A stretch of DNA of 64,000 nucleotides from Bugula neritina (lineage: Eukaryota > Bryozoa > Gymnolaemata > Cheilostomatida > Bugulidae), in the NCBI GenBank assembly GCA_964035545.1, contig OZ037765.1:24732504-24796503 (forward strand). The letters are read 5' to 3'. Both the position numbers and the translations under genes were made by a program. Positions 36,802 to 48,975 of the stretch are shown here, piece by piece (position 1 is the stretch's first letter; every line of letters starts with the position of its first letter). The notes under the pieces were generated by a model. It saw nothing but the letters and a program-made list of their open reading frames with translations. It searched no databases and was not told the DNA's origin.

Positions 36802-39800
36802 ATGGCAGAATCAGGTAACGACACCACTGGAAATTCTACAAGCAGCAGAACTACAAAATATTACTGTTACCAATGTAAAGGAGAAGTTCAGTTATCATCG
36901 GATAATTTGGTTAGTAGTTGATTATTTTGCTCACATATACGGTTTAATACAGCTCATAATTAAATTTCATACTCCTAGATCAGATACTCATACTCATACT
37001 CATACTATGACTATGAGTATGAGTATCTGATCTAGGAGTATGAGTATGAGTCATAGTCATAGTCATACTGATAGTGAATGTGATAGTGATAATGATACTG
37101 AATATGGTAGTGATAGTGATACTGATAGTCATACTCATAGTCATAGTGATACTCATACTAAGGTAGACGTAGACTTACTCTTAGAGCCAGAGGATTGAGC
37201 CATTGATTTTGAAAATAAAATAAAATTTAAATTTGAGTCGAGTCTCGGTTTCAGTTTGACTTTCAGTTTTACCTTTCACCTTCACAGTTTGAGTTTCACT
37301 TTGACTTTGACTTAGAAAATTATTCTCACTCTAAATATGAATATCAGTTTGAGTGCAAGTTTGAAATTTAGTATTTTACTATTTTTATTTTAGTATTTAC
37401 TTTGTGAAACTGAGTATTTACCAAAGTTTTAGTTTAGTTTTGATGTTAAATGACACCTCTGCTTTGGCCCCTAGGAGTGGGCTTTGGCTATGATATTCAA
37501 TATTCATATATTAATAATTATGATTATTTAGAAATAATATTGATATATTTATGTAATACTATTTAGTTTATTTCTAAAATTATTATTTTTACAGTAGGCT
37601 ATCACTAATACTGTAAAAATAATAATTTTAGAAATGAATATTACTGTGACTATTACTCTTGCTATTAGATTATTAATATTAATATGATTAGTATTATAGT
37701 AATTATAGTTTTAGTACTAGTATTAGTAATACTATTGAACTTAGCATAGGGATAGTCATAGTGGTACTATTGGTCATACTCTTAGTTACACTGACACTGA
37801 TAATATATAAGTATAGGTATAACTCTATAAATTATAACTTATAAGTATAACTGTAAGTACAACTATTCAACTTCTTCTATTTGATAAATTATTAATACAA
37901 TTTGTATTTGGAAATTGTTTAGCATAGTAATAACCTGGAGTTTAATTTAGATTTTAAAATTAAAAGTTGTAATTTTTACAGCGCCATTAGTGGCTCATAG
38001 CGATAATAGCCTATAGTGATAGGGGCTTGGGCTAACAGTAACACATACCCCTCATTCACACTCACCGTAGCGTATGCCATAACAGCAAATGTCAGCCATT
38101 TTTACAAAGCTTCCTGTACGGCGTTGCGGTACGTTAGGATCAAGCACTGTTTGATTAAAAAATGTTGCGGCGAACTCCTATTGGACAGAAAAGCTTCAGC
38201 CCGAACACATTAAAAATGGCTAATATTTTACGTTGCGGCCTACGGTACAGTAAGTGAATGAGGGCTTACACTTAACTTTGCAAGTTAAGGAGTAAGTAGG
38301 ATTATTGTTGTTGCGTTTCCTCTTGCAAAAATTTGAGCACTCTTATAAGTTATATGCAATGTTTATATATATCACTTGAGACTTAGTAGTTTTTGCTTAG
38401 GTATGTGTAGTATATAGGGTTTCAATTAGTAACTAAGTTATTCTGTGTATTGTGAGATCATACTTTTAAATATCGGATGCGTTGATTAAGAAGCATGAAA
38501 TATCGTATCGCTATGTATAACTATAAATAATATCATGATGATATTAAAATAATCAACGTTGATAATTGATAGATGATAGCTATGAATAGTAGAATGATAA
38601 ATAATACAAATAGAAAGTTTATTCGTTATGAGGATAATCATATTATAATTTATAGTTATTACCATATCTTTATAATTAGTAATAGTATTAGTCATGTTCT
38701 AATTTATTAATAGAGTTATATAAATAACTGCCATTCATATTATTGTTAGTAAAAAGTAACTGTTCAATAATGGTAAGCCTACTTTAACTTAAAGTAGTTT
38801 GATGTTGTGCATTTATGAATGTTTTGGAAATTAGTGTAACAGCCTTTGAGTCAGTATCATATTTTATGCTGGGTTTGAAGCAAAGCCAGAAACTAGAAGA
38901 AGTTGTTAAAATTAGCTGAAGTTAAAAGTATATCAAGAGCAACTTCTCTATCATTATATATATGTTTATTGGGCTTTTTATACTAAATTAATGGTTGTTT
39001 TTATATTTGTTTTAGGAATTGAAATGTCCAAATTGTCAAGAAGGTTTCCTTGAAGAAATTGAAACTGAAAATGAGTAAGTAACGTGTAGTTCCCATAAAT
39101 AACATGAAGAATCTGGTATCCAAATGGTTGATTATTGATTTCTACCTGTTGAATTTTTGGTGATACCTTCTAACAAACTGTTTTTCAAAATTTAATTCTT
39201 TTTATGTTGTCTTTTTTCAGAAATGCAGGCAGTAGTACTACCAGAACGGTAAGCACTGTACTATGTTCTGTATTTGTAGGTTGAATTGTCTATAGTTATA
39301 AATTACATTAGAAAATACATGTTCATGTGTTATTTTTTTTAATTTTGATGGCTAGCGATCTTCATTTTAGTTAAAGAAACTTGTAAAAATCTATATGCAT
39401 TCTCTTTGATTGTAAAGAAAGTAAATTTAGTCTCATGTGTCATTTCAGAGTCATCATACCTTCCCATCTTTCCCGCCATTATTCAATATGTTGGGAGCCC
39501 TTGGACGTCCACCCGGGGGTGGCGGTGCCAATATGTTTGCAGAGCCAATCATATTCAATATGAGACATCGTCCACAAGGTGGTCAGGGTCCTCAAGGTGT
39601 ACAGCTTGTCTTCAATGGTATTGGTAATAGGCAAGCTAGCCCTTCACAACAAATGCCTGTGGAGTTCAATTCGTGAGTTTGCTATGCTACTATGGTGTCT
39701 GTTAAAAAGGCAATTTCGTTTTTTTACCATGGTCTGTACTTTTTGTATAAGAAATCAATTTATTTGGTCAGTTGTCTCCAATATATTGACTGTACCTGCA

Positions 39801-41587
39801 TGCCCTTAGTACTACTCAGTTGTTAATTTGTGTTTTTGTAGGTTATTTAACCTTCTTTCTAACATGGGTGGCCTTAATTTTGGAATGCCTGAAGTGTAAG
39901 TGTTTTATAATCCATTATTTTTGCATTTTATGGAGATGTCTTTATTAATTAGCTGCTTATAGTTATGAATAATATCTAGTAAATGATGAAATGATGCTAA
40001 ATTTACATCGTTCAAACATTTTTCTTTTGTAAAATATTTTAGTAATGAGTTGATGGCAAGTTGTTGTAGAATTGTACTCTCGTATTTAATACTCGCACGC
40101 TAGCTTTATAGTTGGACAACCCCTACCATACTAATACATGTTTTCATATTTATTTCAGCCACGGGAATCCGGGAGATTATGCGTGGGGGGCTGGTGCCTT
40201 GGATACAATAATTACACAGTTACTCAACAGTGTTGACGGAGCTGGACCTCCCCCTGCTGACTCTGCAACTATAGAGGGACTTCCTTCAGTCAAAATAACT
40301 GCTGCCCAAGTTGGTAAATTTCATTTAAGGCCTCCTTGATCTATATTTGTATATCTGTATACACACAGATTAGTTGGGAAAATTAGCTTCTGTGCCACCT
40401 AATGTGTCGGACATGTTACCAGCATGATTTGTTGCAAAGTCCATAACCAATCCTTCATTTATATTTGATTTGGGGTTTGGGGCTGCAAATTAATTTGAGG
40501 CTATGAACATGTTATACTTTTAGCTTTGTATAGTATATCAAAATTAACAGATTTGGAAATTTCAAAGTGGTAATTCCAAAGAGAGGAATATAAAAGGACG
40601 TTTTATTCTCATTAAAGTTGAAGCTCCATACAGCTCTAACAAAGAGCTTTTATGGAACATTGAAGAATTTAGGTTGCAAAATTGTATTGTAGTTTAAAGT
40701 CACTAAATAACACAGTAGCTCCTGGAATGAAACCTGGACCATACAGCATGACAGTCAGGCTGTTCACTAGTCATAGTTGGTCCTTTGATTAGACAAATTA
40801 TATAAGTCACACTCTGCTAGTGTATTATTTCATTATTGTTTTAGAAAATGGTATTCAGTGCTTTGTGTGTTTTGATGAATTTGCGTTAGACGAAGAAGTA
40901 AAAGTATTGCCATGCAAGCACCATTATCACAGGGATTGCATAGTTCCCTGGTTAGAGCGTGTAAGTGTTCAAATTATTTTATACTTGATATATTAACTTT
41001 TATTGGATATTTTCTAAATAGTTTTATAATCTATACTAAAGCAGGGCAAACTAGCTGTATTTATGTACAGATAAAATATAAAAAAATACCTTAGCTATCC
41101 GCTAACTGCAGTTTCATGATTGTGTACCCTTTTGATTCAATATGAGAAACTTATGTTCATACATGTGGCACTGAATTATTCAATTCGTTAAATTACACAT
41201 GTATGTTTTCACAGTATTCATATATGCTAAAGTAACAATCGAGTCAGTAACTTGTTAAGGGGAGGGTGAGAGTCATGTTTAGTTTGTTTTGCACTCAGCA
41301 TTTTCATTTGGAGTTTAAAGATGATTAACAAATAAAGTTATTATTTGTAGCATGGAACATGCCCAGTATGTAGAAAGGATCTGCAAGGCTCAGATACCAC
41401 CACTACAGAGTTTGATGCTAATATAGGAGAGACTTTAAGTTCAATAGAGCAGCGTACCGGTGCAGAATCTGCTAACTCTTCAGCGTCACAAAATCGAAAC
41501 AATTCTGCACTTCGGTCACGTAGACACAGAAACAGACCGTTACCTGGGGATCCACCATCACAGTATATGGATGATGATATTGAATAA
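36802..41587 (+). CDS. RNF126: RING-H2 E3 ubiquitin ligase, RNF126/RNF115 family
   Basis: Eight exons: 36802-36909, 39016-39074, 39221-39248, 39449-39672, 39842-39895, 40159-40313, 40845-40960, 41351-41587. They give 326 residues (human RNF126 311, RNF115 304). The N-terminal zinc finger pairs Cys22/Cys25 with Cys40/Cys43 (YYCYQC and [12 protein letters not shown]), the ubiquitin-binding finger of this family. A Gly/Pro/Gln-rich middle follows. [20 protein letters not shown] leads into a RING-H2 with Cys215, Cys218, Cys233, His235, His238, Cys241, Cys252 and Cys255. The family ubiquitinates mislocalised hydrophobic proteins together with BAG6, and endosomal receptors. Human has two paralogues; one copy here could be the common ancestor type. 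Intron 1 is 2.1 kb and full of inverted repeats. AATAAA follows the stop by 204 bases. Confidence 0.93.
36968..37042. repeat. Perfect inverted repeat, 30-bp arms
   Basis: Left arm 36968-36997 and right arm 37013-37042 are exact reverse complements around a 15-base spacer. The arms start CATACTCCTAGATCAGATAC. The inner part is built from the CATACT/AGTATG unit, so this is a point where the surrounding hexamer tract changes orientation. In intron 1 of the RING ligase. Confidence 0.85.
37043..37870. repeat. Degenerate NATANT tract in intron 1 of the RING ligase
   Basis: From 37043 to about 37165 the sequence reads almost wholly as units such as CATAGT, CATACT, GATAGT and GATACT. After a (TTTGAGT/TTTCAGT)-like stretch, similar A+T-rich units (ATTAGT, AATACT, CATAGT) return at about 37660-37860. 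No coding potential. Confidence 0.65.
37570..37635. repeat. Perfect 27-bp inverted repeat with 12-base loop
   Basis: Arms 37570-37596 and 37609-37635 are exact reverse complements (starting ATTTCTAAAATTATT). The loop is GGCTATCACTAA. The unbroken stem could fold in the ligase pre-mRNA. Function unknown. Confidence 0.85.
38048..38265. mobile_element. Probable MITE with about 55-bp imperfect inverted repeats
   Basis: The left end CCCTCATTCAC (38049-38059) is exactly complementary to GTGAATGAGGG (38254-38264). Similarity continues inward through ACCGTAG...GCCATTTTTA with gaps. No clear target duplication was found. The interior is G+C-richer than the flanks. Lies in intron 1 of the RING ligase. 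Confidence 0.6.
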
Positions 41588-41790
41588 ATTTATTTCCCAC
41601 TCTTCAGAATGTAAAAAAAATATCTCGTATAATCTGAGAATCTAAGGACTATTATTTTAGTGTAAAAGCTGTCTGCTGCAAATCATAGTTTTATCTAATT
41701 AAGATTTTGATGAGTTCCGCAAGCTCATCATATAAGCTAGTAAAGGGGGTCATTGAAATATATTAATTCACTTTAAGTTATTAATTTTTA

Positions 41791-41796
41791 AATAAA
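41791..41796 (+). promoter_or_regulatory. Polyadenylation signal AATAAA for the RING ligase
   Basis: First canonical AATAAA after the stop codon at 41587, in the expected orientation, and followed by T-rich sequence. Confidence 0.5.
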
Positions 41797-42364
41797 CATG
41801 GTTAGCTAATAAAATGTTTTGTTCAAAACAAGCTTAAAAATTATTTATTGCTTGAAAAGCATGATTTATTGAGCAGTATTTTGATTTATTTATGCATACT
41901 GTTTTTGTGGCTTGGCTTTATACCTCTTGATCGTACTAACATGATGCATATAAATCACTTTATATGGCATCTGTTTGGGAGTTGTCTTCTCATCACAAGG
42001 AGTAGCAATGAGGACATAATTATAATCTCCTTATAATTCATTACTGCTTTATAACTACAGTTCATGGTAAATGTGCCACAATTATTTTGGAATTTAGCTC
42101 AAATTTCCAAGATTTAAAGTATTATGGAAGTTCAGAACAATCCCAATGATGTAATACGAATATTATAACTTGAGGTTAGAAAAAAGTACTAGAAATATGC
42201 CTAACATTATGATGATAAATTAGGACATTATTTAGCATTAAAGCAAAGAAAATTCTGATGAGAATTTAAAACAAATGACATTAATCACAATGAGATTTGC
42301 CAGTAAGGCTCATGGCAACTGAAAACAACATCTATATAATTAAATTGCTCTTTTCCTCAATAAT

Positions 42365-42389
42365 ACATATATATATATATATATATATA
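42365..42389. repeat. (TA)n microsatellite
   Basis: Uninterrupted alternating A and T, about 12 dinucleotides. Confidence 0.9.
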
Positions 42390-44543
42390 CTGCATAGGTG
42401 AAGTGTGCCAGGGATTCTTTAAATAACTATCTTTTGCATGTTATAATAACATTTTGTTGAATTTTGAAAAGATTGTTAAAGTTAAAAACAAGATTGCTTT
42501 ATTTTATAACCAGACAACTTTTCACACTGCAAAGCCTTGCTACCAAATACATTTCTTGAACTGAAAAGGTGATAATGTAGTGAGCTGCACACACAGTCTA
42601 GCAGGGGAACTTGCATGAAGCAATGCATGGATAGTTTGTTCTAAAAGCCTGAGTTATTTATTAGTTTTTTCCAGTATTCCATGCACTGGCTCATGAGCAT
42701 GTTCCATTGATAGATTATACCGTACTTATTTCTAGAGTAACATTAAGAGTTTGAAACAGCACAACTTGGTAAAAAGCAAGTTGCACTGTTTTAAATTATC
42801 ATGTGAGATTGCAGTATTTCGCAACACCATTGCAATGACTCTGTGGCAATGTGCCTGTAAACCTCAATGCCATTTACTACTTATCGCTAGTTGTGCAATG
42901 CTTGGGGTGGTGATATCATCTTAATAGATAAAGGATGAATAGCTTATCAGTATGTGTGATAGATAACATAGCCTTCATCTATTTTTAAAGCAAAGAGGAT
43001 CATGTGATACTGACACTAAAGCCCTCATCACATGAACACTATTTAGTATCTTTAATATTCATAATCATATTCTTATAGTAAAATGATCAGTATTTTTTCA
43101 GCACACTATAATAATTCACATATATGCGCAGTTTGTAGTTATTTATATGTTTTTGTCCTTCTGTATCTTTTCAATGTAAATTTATGTTTATTTTTATTTT
43201 TACACAAACATAAGATTTTAAGGTACCTCTTGGTGCATTTGAAAAAGAAAACTTCCCATTTTATTTATAGGCTATATATACATGTAATAGTGTTATCAAT
43301 TGATCACATGCTTGGTTGTGATTAGCTTCACCATGTCACTAAGCATGGGGCTGCAGTTTAACAGGTAAAGAGCTTTACCTGCTTGCTTACTAATCTTTAA
43401 TAGCACAACATTATACTAATAAACAGTTGTTGGGCCGATTGTTAGGCTTGTGGCATCTATGTGATGACCTTTCAACTTTAAACATTTGTGGGGGAGGGAC
43501 ATGGGCACACTAACCCTATCATTCTGTTTCAGTACAATCAGCTTTAGTTGAATTTCTATGTGTTCGGTACATTTCTAGGATTAACTATGTATATAAATCT
43601 TGTATTTTGCAGAGCGATATATGTGCCCTTAACTCTTTGGTATTTTGTCAAAATACATTCTAAAAATATGATCTCATGTGACCTTTAAACCTTGTTTGTC
43701 CATGTATAATATTGTATGCAATATGATGGTTTTAAATATCTATAACATTATGTTCACCAATAACTGCCCACGGTTATACCATTATGCTTATTAACAATCC
43801 ATTCTTAGTAGGTTTTGAATTTCTTAAAAGTACTCCATTTAATATCATACTTTAAATATTCTCGACATTAGTGGTGTAACAGAACACATGGTGAGATCAA
43901 GATTTCTTGTATGCTACCACTTTGAGGTACATTGCTACCATAGTATAACACATCTGAATACATTTTCCTTTACATGCAGGAGTTGTGATCACAAAATATT
44001 AAATCTATACTATTATGCTGAAGCTATGAAAATAATTAGTAATAATGTTTTTTTTATAATCAAGGGCTAGAAGTGTGATTTTTTAATGTTGGCAGTTCTA
44101 AGGAACTATTGGTTACCCAGCATATTGCTGAATCCTGTCAAAATATTTGTCACATAAGTATTAATAATCATTTCCTGTGAACTGCCTTTGCAATTAACTG
44201 CTGTATTTCATGATAAACTTTTGTATATATAATTATACGCATGTTTGATTGTACAGCTCATTACTCCTTATTTGGAAACATATTTATAAACAGGCTCAGC
44301 TAGTTGAATGTAACATCTTATGAATGCTCAAATAACTCCTAATAGTATAACAGAAACTTTATTAAAAAAATCAGCAAAGTAGAAAAAATATAATGCATAA
44401 CTTGAATGAGAATTTGGAACAATATTATTTGAAATTAAAACATAAAATTGATTGTATTATTTATAGAATCAAGTTTGTCAGACTTAAGGCAGTCAAATAT
44501 CCACTGCATAGTTATATTAATATATTGGCCAGCAATTTGTAGA

Positions 44544-46307
44544 TTATTTCTGTTCTGATGAATTATACTGAGGATAAGTAGTACCATTATAACTCGGAGG
44601 AGCGGCTGGGCCTCCAGGGTAGGTTGGTGGTGGTGGATAATTGGTGGATGAAGGAGGGGGGTAACTAGCAGGGGGCGGAGGGGGATAGTTAACGGTTGTT
44701 ACACTTCCGTAATTTGTCTGATATGGAGCAGGTCCAGTTGGGTAGGTTGTTCCAGCTATAAAAGTTAAGCATACAGAATACAGGATATTGCAGTAAGCAA
44801 CAAAGAATTAATTGCTCTAGAATTGTGCAAAATTTCCATTATGTATTCCAATATGATTTCTAAAATAAAAACGAAGAGCACATTCGCACAACATTGTGTA
44901 AAAATTGTTGCCTTATATATAGCACTTTGTAGACTGTACAGAGATGGTAGGAGAAAAACGAGCACTGAAGTGAAAATTATATAATCTTACAAGTTGCGAT
45001 TATAACTCGTCTTCTATAGTATCTACGTCCTCTGACAACAGACAGTATTACCACAAGAACCACAAATACAAAACAGCCAACAGTTATTCCAACAATTTCT
45101 CCGACATTAGTGCTGTACAAGTCATCTAAAATCATAAATTATCTGTAAACATGTTTACAGTCTTATATGGGGAGAAAATTAGCATTGCATAGTAAATACA
45201 CCTTAGTTTGTCTAAAATCAAAAGTGAGTAAATTAGCTTGATCACAATTCACTTTGGCAAATCTGAAAACCAAATAACTTATTATGTGTAATATAAGATC
45301 ATAAGATTATGATGAGTGGTGTGACATATATATCTGTTATGTACAATACTTCATATAATGTTAAGTAGTAGAGACTAGAGAGAGTGTTAATTTATGACTA
45401 AGAAATGTTATATTTGGAAGGTTAATATTGAGTGAATGGAACCAGTAAGCCATAGCCCTTCTATATACTTGGTAGCAGCAATACTTACCATAGTTGGTTA
45501 CAACAAGTGTGAAGTCAAAGTTGACAGATTTGCCATAGTTTACCAGTTCTACCGTAATGTATTCATCATGTGTGTGCTGGTAGGCTGTAGGTAGGTAGTC
45601 TGGGTATGAATATGAAGCCTTCAACAAAACAAAACATAGCACGTCAGCATTTGAAGTCTAACAGCTAAGAATATAACGGCACCTAATCAGCTACACTATG
45701 AAGCATAGCCTGAATTGCTAAACAATGTACAAAATTATATTTTTTATAAAATCAACCAAGGCAGAGGAGAAAATTTAAAACTTAAACCCAATTATTCAGC
45801 TGCCTACTTAACAGAAGTTTATTTCTTCCATTACGCTGAATTTTTAGCCTACATTCACCTTGTCTAAGATGTTCTCCATAACTTTTACAAACAGAAAAGG
45901 GCTTAGTTCTCTTGTGAATAATGTGAACTAGCTTATATTTATTTACTTACCAATGTGGTACCATAAGTTGTCTGTCCCGAGTAAATATTCAATTTAGCAC
46001 CTCCACTTCCTATAAAATCTGAGCTGGATAAAAATTTAAACCGCATCCCATAAGCTCCAGTAGAAGCAATAACAAGAGAGCATGAGGAGCCAAGTGGAAT
46101 TTTGCTGGATGAAGAAGTCCATGCATTCACATAGACTTTATCACTAAAGGAGCTCAAATATTCAGTATTGTAACCAAAGGTAGTGCATTGGAAACGGTTG
46201 TCCAGATAGTAATTGTTGTAGCTTGAGCTCAACTGACGCGGTGTTGTTGTTGAGCAGTTAGCCACCACACAAATGGCCAACAGCAAAATAGTAGCTTTTG
46301 TAAACAT
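44544..46307 (-). CDS. Single-pass membrane protein with CUB-like ectodomain and PPxY tail
   Basis: Four exons: 45951-46307, 45489-45618, 44991-45125, 44544-44755, giving 277 residues. I do not recognise a named orthologue. Visible: signal peptide (about 1-18); ectodomain with only two cysteines in its first half (Cys41, Cys76) and the pattern AYGMRFKFL...GGAKLNIYSG, which resembles the later strands of a CUB domain (a degenerate one lacking the usual four Cys); a membrane helix (about 173-194, IVGITVGCFVFVVLVVIL); a basic stop-transfer RGRRYYRRR; and an 80-residue Pro/Tyr/Asn-rich tail. The tail contains PPTY and PPSY, PPxY motifs of the kind bound by WW domains of NEDD4-type ligases and YAP. 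A role in adhesion or receptor trafficking is only inference. All exon joins keep phase and splice sites are standard. Confidence 0.75.
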
Positions 46308-46849
46308 GTTAGTATTGTCTACAGAGAGCTTGTATACCGTTCAATATCAAACTTCTAAAATTAGAAAATAGGATTTTTATTCAACTCAAGCCTGAAACAG
46401 AAATGATAAATTTAAATGCTCATACTGTCTATAACCATTATCACAAAGGTAAAACTGTATAGCTCTTAGTAAAAATTAGATTCAGTAACATCAAATTCAA
46501 AAAACTATGTTTCAGAGAGCAAATATCTAAAAAATATTGAGTAGTATTTATATTTCCAAAGACATATTATCATTATACATGAAAGTTATAAGAATAAATA
46601 TTCTATTTCTATAGGTATGGGAAACTTAGTTTACAGTTTTTGTGTCATAAAAAGTATTATACTTATTTATATTATTATTACAGCAATGCTATTACTGTTA
46701 GTATTAGTGCCTGTAAAATACTGTAACACATGGATTACTAATAGTAATATTATTAATACAGAAACTTTACACTTGATAATTCAAATAATTTATATTAAAT
46801 AATTATTGGACTTGGTGAATAGCAAATAAAAAATAAAGTTAGTGCTATT

Positions 46850-47100
46850 ATTACCACTGGTATTAGTATTACTTTAGGCTGTAGCCATAGCCATAGTGAT
46901 AGAGTTAGACTGATAGTGATACTCATACTGATAGTGATAGAGTATTAACTATTATTACTTACACTTATAGTATTAGTATACCTGTATAGTTATACTTATA
47001 GTTATAGTCATACTGATATTCATAGTCATAATGACTATCGTGAGTCTATTAGTGTATAACTCAAGTTATTATACTAATACTGGATCTGGTTCTCGTACTT
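46850..47100. repeat. Degenerate NATANT tract
   Basis: Units such as CATAGT, GATAGT, GATACT and CATACT predominate, for example around 46910-46940, then the A+T-rich form (ATTATT, AGTATT, AGTATA). Confidence 0.65.
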
Positions 47101-47550
47101 ATAGCACCGTGATACACATGATAACCATTTAGCACATAGTGATAGTTCAGTGATGTCCTACAGCTACTGTGACCAACAGGGAAATATTTGTACATTTCGG
47201 AAAGCGCTCGAAACAGCACGGAGTTGGGAGTGACCGGTTTTAGAGTTCGAAAGTGAGAGTTTGAACAACAGCGTGTAAACGAATACTGCTTTCAGTAACC
47301 CCTAATTCGGTGCTTTTTCTAGCGAAAAATTCAGATTTCACAAACACAAAATTCTCGATAATATAAATCTAATTTATAGTTCCGCGTTGTTTATATCTCC
47401 AAATGTAGCACAACTCCAATGTAGCAAATCTTATTTTAACCTAAGCAAAAGATGTGAGCAAGCAGTTGTTGTCTTAATAAAAATATAACTTTTTAAATAT
47501 GAGATACGTAAGCAGAATGCCAAAATTAACATATCTACAGGGCTTATAAA

Positions 47551-47572
47551 CTATATATATACATATATATAC

Positions 47573-47605
<33 letters not shown>

Positions 47606-47647
47606 CATATATATACATACACATATATATATATATATATATATATA
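47551..47647. repeat. TATA/CATA microsatellite
   Basis: Alternating TA interrupted by AC steps (ATATATATACATATATATAC). A minus-strand ORF across it is low-complexity Tyr/Ile noise. Confidence 0.9.
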
Positions 47648-48898
47648 ATCACTACCTTTTAACCATACCAATTGGCTAGGTTGAAGTTAGATGGACAAAG
47701 TAAGTAGTAACACAAGCATATATAAACTTAAGTATTTATAAATAATTACACAATATTACAATTAAGCTCTCCCATATGTAATTTGGTTCTATGTATTTGT
47801 TTCTTTTCATTTTACCAATTTCTCATTGAGCTCGTTTAGGGCCAGGAGTTACATGTACATAATACGTCACCCTGGTATAGGGAGCAGATCTGTCAAGTAC
47901 ATTTGGTGTCCTAGTGCATGAACTATGCTAAGGTTGCGCTTAATAAGCTTAAGATGAGGCAAATTGAACTTTAGGCACCTTAAAAACAAACACTTTCTCT
48001 TTAAAACTTGACTCTACTGGATTTCCAAAGGTTCCAGTGCAAAACCATCGAATTTCTCATATGCTGGATTATTGCTAATGGCTCCTTTGCTAGCTAACAA
48101 TATTACACCTACTTATGGCCTTTGAAAGCTTCCTTGAACATGGTTGCAATATGTGTTCCTGGCTACCCTTAAGCCTGTGCTTTGCTCTGATGACTTACAC
48201 GTTACACCATAATAATTATTATGCTAGGTTAAGGGCATGGGTTATTACTCATTTTGACCTCTCAAAACACAGGTGTATGATGTCATTCTTTATATTTATC
48301 AAATCTGCACAGTGCATACATACCTACACATCTCTGGTATGATAACCATACCTGCATCCCACTCCCTCCACTCTAGACTTGGGCAATTGTTTCCACCTCC
48401 CGAGTCCTTTGTTGCATGTCTCAATAAAATAGGTAAGTTCCTTTCCCCTGATTTTGAGTTTTTCCAATACCGGATTCCAAGTTTCTGTACAAGTGTGGAA
48501 ATTGTTGCAAATCGTAGTATAATCCATGGCAAATCTGGTAAGTATTAAAAATTTTTAATCCAGTTTAATAAAAAACAAATTTTTACCACACCTAATGTGT
48601 TATAGCATGCATTATCAGTGGACCAAGCAAGCACTACCTTTATGTAACGGGAAATGCTGTAATCCTTGCTGAGCATGTACGAAGTGTTTTTCTTGCGGTG
48701 TACTCAGATTTTGCCAAATGTAGCAGCCATTAAGCTTCACAATAGGAATTTAGTACTTGCCAATATTAAAATGTGCTATTTGCATGGTACTGTAAGCCCT
48801 GATTAGAATATGAATAATAAAATAAACTAGTTACATTTCCTTTACAGACAGTTACATATTATATATGGATTTTTTATGTTGGAAAAGAGCAGAGAATT

Positions 48899-48975
48899 GT
48901 TTTATAGTTTTCATACCAACTTCGAATTTTTCAAGTATGTTGAAAAATTCGCAGTTGGTATGAAAACTATAAAAC
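48899..48975. repeat. Hairpin: 36-bp stem with one mismatch, five-base loop
   Basis: Arms 48899-48934 and 48940-48975 are reverse complements except for one T/G position near the middle (ACTTCGAA against ACTGCGAA). The loop is GTATG. Intergenic, no flanking duplication seen. Could be a short-RNA precursor or a small foldback element. Confidence 0.8.

Larger units (their letters stand above)
41588..44543. other. Convergent intergenic region between RING ligase (+) and CUB-like gene (-)
   Basis: Holds the 3' ends of both genes; AATAAA at 41791-41796 suits the ligase. A (TA)n microsatellite lies at 42365-42389. The remainder is A+T-rich unique sequence in which I see no coding exon, RNA gene or repeat family. 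Confidence 0.5.

Noticed and set aside
47474-47671. 65-codon minus-strand ORF rich in Tyr and Ile
   Set aside because: It is a translation of the TA/CA microsatellite.
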